Shown here: positions 6,084 to 6,289 of the stretch, one piece after another
Layout: every line of letters begins with the position of its first letter
Position numbering within the stretch: position 1 is the stretch's first letter
Assembly (NCBI GenBank): GCA_002049825.1
Contig: MVCZ01000175.1
Coordinates: 1-6,289, forward strand
Direction of reading: 5' to 3'
DNA from: Candidatus Zhuqueibacterota bacterium 4484_188
Lineage (GTDB): Bacteria; Calditrichota; Calditrichia; RBG-13-44-9
DNA: 6,289 bases
Translations under genes and position numbers: made by a program
The notes under the pieces: model-generated
What the model saw: the letters and a program-made list of their open reading frames with translations, nothing else
What the model was told of the DNA's origin: nothing
The model's database searches: none

Positions 6084-6289
6084 TTACTCCTTTATTTCAT
6101 CTATTTCATCAAAAGCGACCACCCGGTTCCTGCCATGATTCTTTGCATAGTAGAGCGCCCGATCCGCTGTTACCACAATATCTTCCATGGTCATGGCGTC
6201 TTCCGGGTAAGTTGCCACTCCGATGCTGATGGTTAATTTCCCGTTCGGCTGAATTTCTTCCTGCTGAAAATAGTGTTTTTCGATTTTCA
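6084..6289 (-). CDS. C-terminal end of a GGDEF-domain protein (probable diguanylate cyclase), partial
   Basis: The minus-strand frame entering from the right edge encodes 67 residues before TAA at 6086-6084. It reads the end of a GGDEF domain: LTISIGVATYPEDA (residues 18-31 of this piece), then ADRALYYAKNHGRNRVV (41-57), matching the family's conserved 'SIGVA' strand and 'AD-ALY-AK--GRNRV' helix and turn. A short acidic tail (FDEIDEIKE) follows, so GGDEF is the last domain. Such enzymes make cyclic di-GMP from two GTP and usually carry N-terminal sensory domains. The GGDEF signature itself, the RxxD inhibitory site and any sensor region lie outside the window, so catalytic activity cannot be judged. 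It converges with rlmN across a 406-base gap. Confidence 0.93.
   Translation of the reverse strand, partial: KIEKHYFQQEEIQPNGKLTISIGVATYPEDAMTMEDIVVTADRALYYAKNHGRNRVVAFDEIDEIKE

Noticed and set aside
5947..6229. Plus-strand open frames across the right-hand intergenic gap and the GGDEF end
   Set aside because: They translate repeat phrases and the antisense of a clear GGDEF C-terminus; no starts with ribosome sites.

Overview
The window looks like a bacterial chromosome segment, probably from the FCB superphylum (Bacteroidota, Ignavibacteriota, Calditrichota or related uncultured lineages). The main reason is a DUF2723/TMEM260-like membrane glycosyltransferase beside a GT2 enzyme with the HMEEIDLCWR-type motif, both common there. 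Base composition is moderate, and gene spacing is loose, with long intergenic stretches carrying short-period degenerate repeats. The phylum is an inference; no rRNA or other phylogenetic marker is present, apart from rlmN, which is too widespread to decide it.

Layout. Positions 1-42 (minus) hold the first 14 codons of a gene that runs off the left edge; its start resembles YbhN/UPF0104-type membrane proteins, weakly. Positions 249-2820 (minus) hold a DUF2723 gene broken into two frames near position 1745. Positions 2853-3941 (minus) hold an intact GT2 glycosyltransferase that starts the same transcription unit. Positions 3942-4600 are mainly non-coding but contain, at 4310-4421 (minus), what reads as a gutted small gene resembling the two ends of a DUF1844 protein. 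rlmN at 4601-5677 (plus) is complete and carries all expected catalytic cysteines. Positions 5678-6083 are non-coding and hold a patchwork of short-period repeats. Positions 6084-6289 (minus) hold the last 67 codons of a GGDEF (diguanylate cyclase) protein entering from the right edge.

How the genes fit together. GT2, then DUF2723, then possibly a membrane flippase-like gene form a co-directional set suited to building or attaching a surface or exported glycan. rlmN is an unrelated housekeeping gene transcribed divergently from the 4436-4600 region. The GGDEF protein is a separate signalling gene.

The most notable observation is that two genes each keep recognisable N- and C-terminal ends but lack the middle, and both junctions leave the same frame offset (one surplus base, or a loss of 3k-1 bases). 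This is either real gene decay or an assembly artefact; read mapping would decide. I found no convincing new multi-gene system, CRISPR array, insertion sequence, tRNA or rRNA.
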